From assembly GCA_946405045.1 (NCBI GenBank), contig CAMJFV010000017.1, positions 1 through 15,412 of the forward strand: a stretch of 15,412 nt of DNA, in the 5' to 3' direction. Source of the DNA: an uncultured Bacteroidales bacterium. GTDB lineage: Bacteria > Bacteroidota > Bacteroidia > Bacteroidales > Paludibacteraceae. Position numbers and translations under genes: made by a program. Below, piece by piece: positions 15,389-15,412 of the stretch. The stretch's first letter is position 1; every line of letters starts with the position of its first letter. The notes beneath the pieces are model-generated. The model was not told the origin of the DNA. It ran no database searches and saw nothing but the letters and a program-made list of their open reading frames with translations.

Positions 15389-15412
15389 GATTAATATTTA
15401 ATGATTAATATT
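15389..15412. repeat. Direct repeat GATTAATATT upstream of cvpA
   Basis: GATTAATATT occurs at 15389-15398 and again at 15403-15412, separated by TAAT, so the period is 14 nt. It lies right upstream of the cvpA TTG start and the second copy runs to the window edge. More copies may follow outside. It could be a duplicated binding site or simply AT-rich leader sequence. Confidence 0.5.

Overview
The window looks like chromosomal DNA of a member of the Bacteroidota, most likely the order Bacteroidales. Several things point there: a GT117/DUF2723-type protein, a DUF6242-type lipoprotein with a Cys-Lys-Asp-Asp-Glu start, a Bacteroidota-style AddB nuclease, A-rich leaders without strong Shine-Dalgarno sites, and a promoter of the form TTG-N20-TATCTTTG that fits the Bacteroides primary sigma factor. 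I cannot name genus or species. No rRNA, tRNA, transposase or CRISPR array was seen.

Left part (1-9694, all plus strand): eight closely packed genes. They are the 3' end of a GT117/DUF2723 membrane protein, a NodB-type polysaccharide deacetylase, purD, a polytopic membrane protein of unknown function, a small YqaA/DedA-like membrane protein, a surface-type lipoprotein (DUF6242-like), mnmG (gidA), and a Uup-like ABC-F ATPase. From base 3163 to 9694 the junctions are 1, 3 and 1 nt gaps and then a 4-nt overlap, so these five genes are almost certainly one transcript. It ends at a strong hairpin terminator at 9716-9760. The functions are mixed: envelope and glycan, purine synthesis, tRNA modification, and ribosome-associated ATPase.

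Middle (9695-10026): about 330 bases without a gene. They hold the terminator and a striking inverted repeat with two 60-nt arms (9807-9866 and 9911-9970) around a 44-nt spacer. Each arm carries its own small GC hairpin, like a paired REP element (BIME) or a MITE.

Right part (10027-15385, all minus strand): four genes, read from right to left. They are cvpA (TTG start), a 989-residue AddB-like PD-(D/E)XK nuclease with its own promoter, a 334-residue protein built of about nine YD-like repeats in a visibly AT-rich stretch, and a YcxB-like two-helix membrane protein. The last two form a small accessory-looking block between addB and the inverted repeat. The most interesting items are the inverted repeat, the repeat protein, and the combination of signals suggesting that the lipoprotein is surface-exposed and perhaps O-glycosylated.
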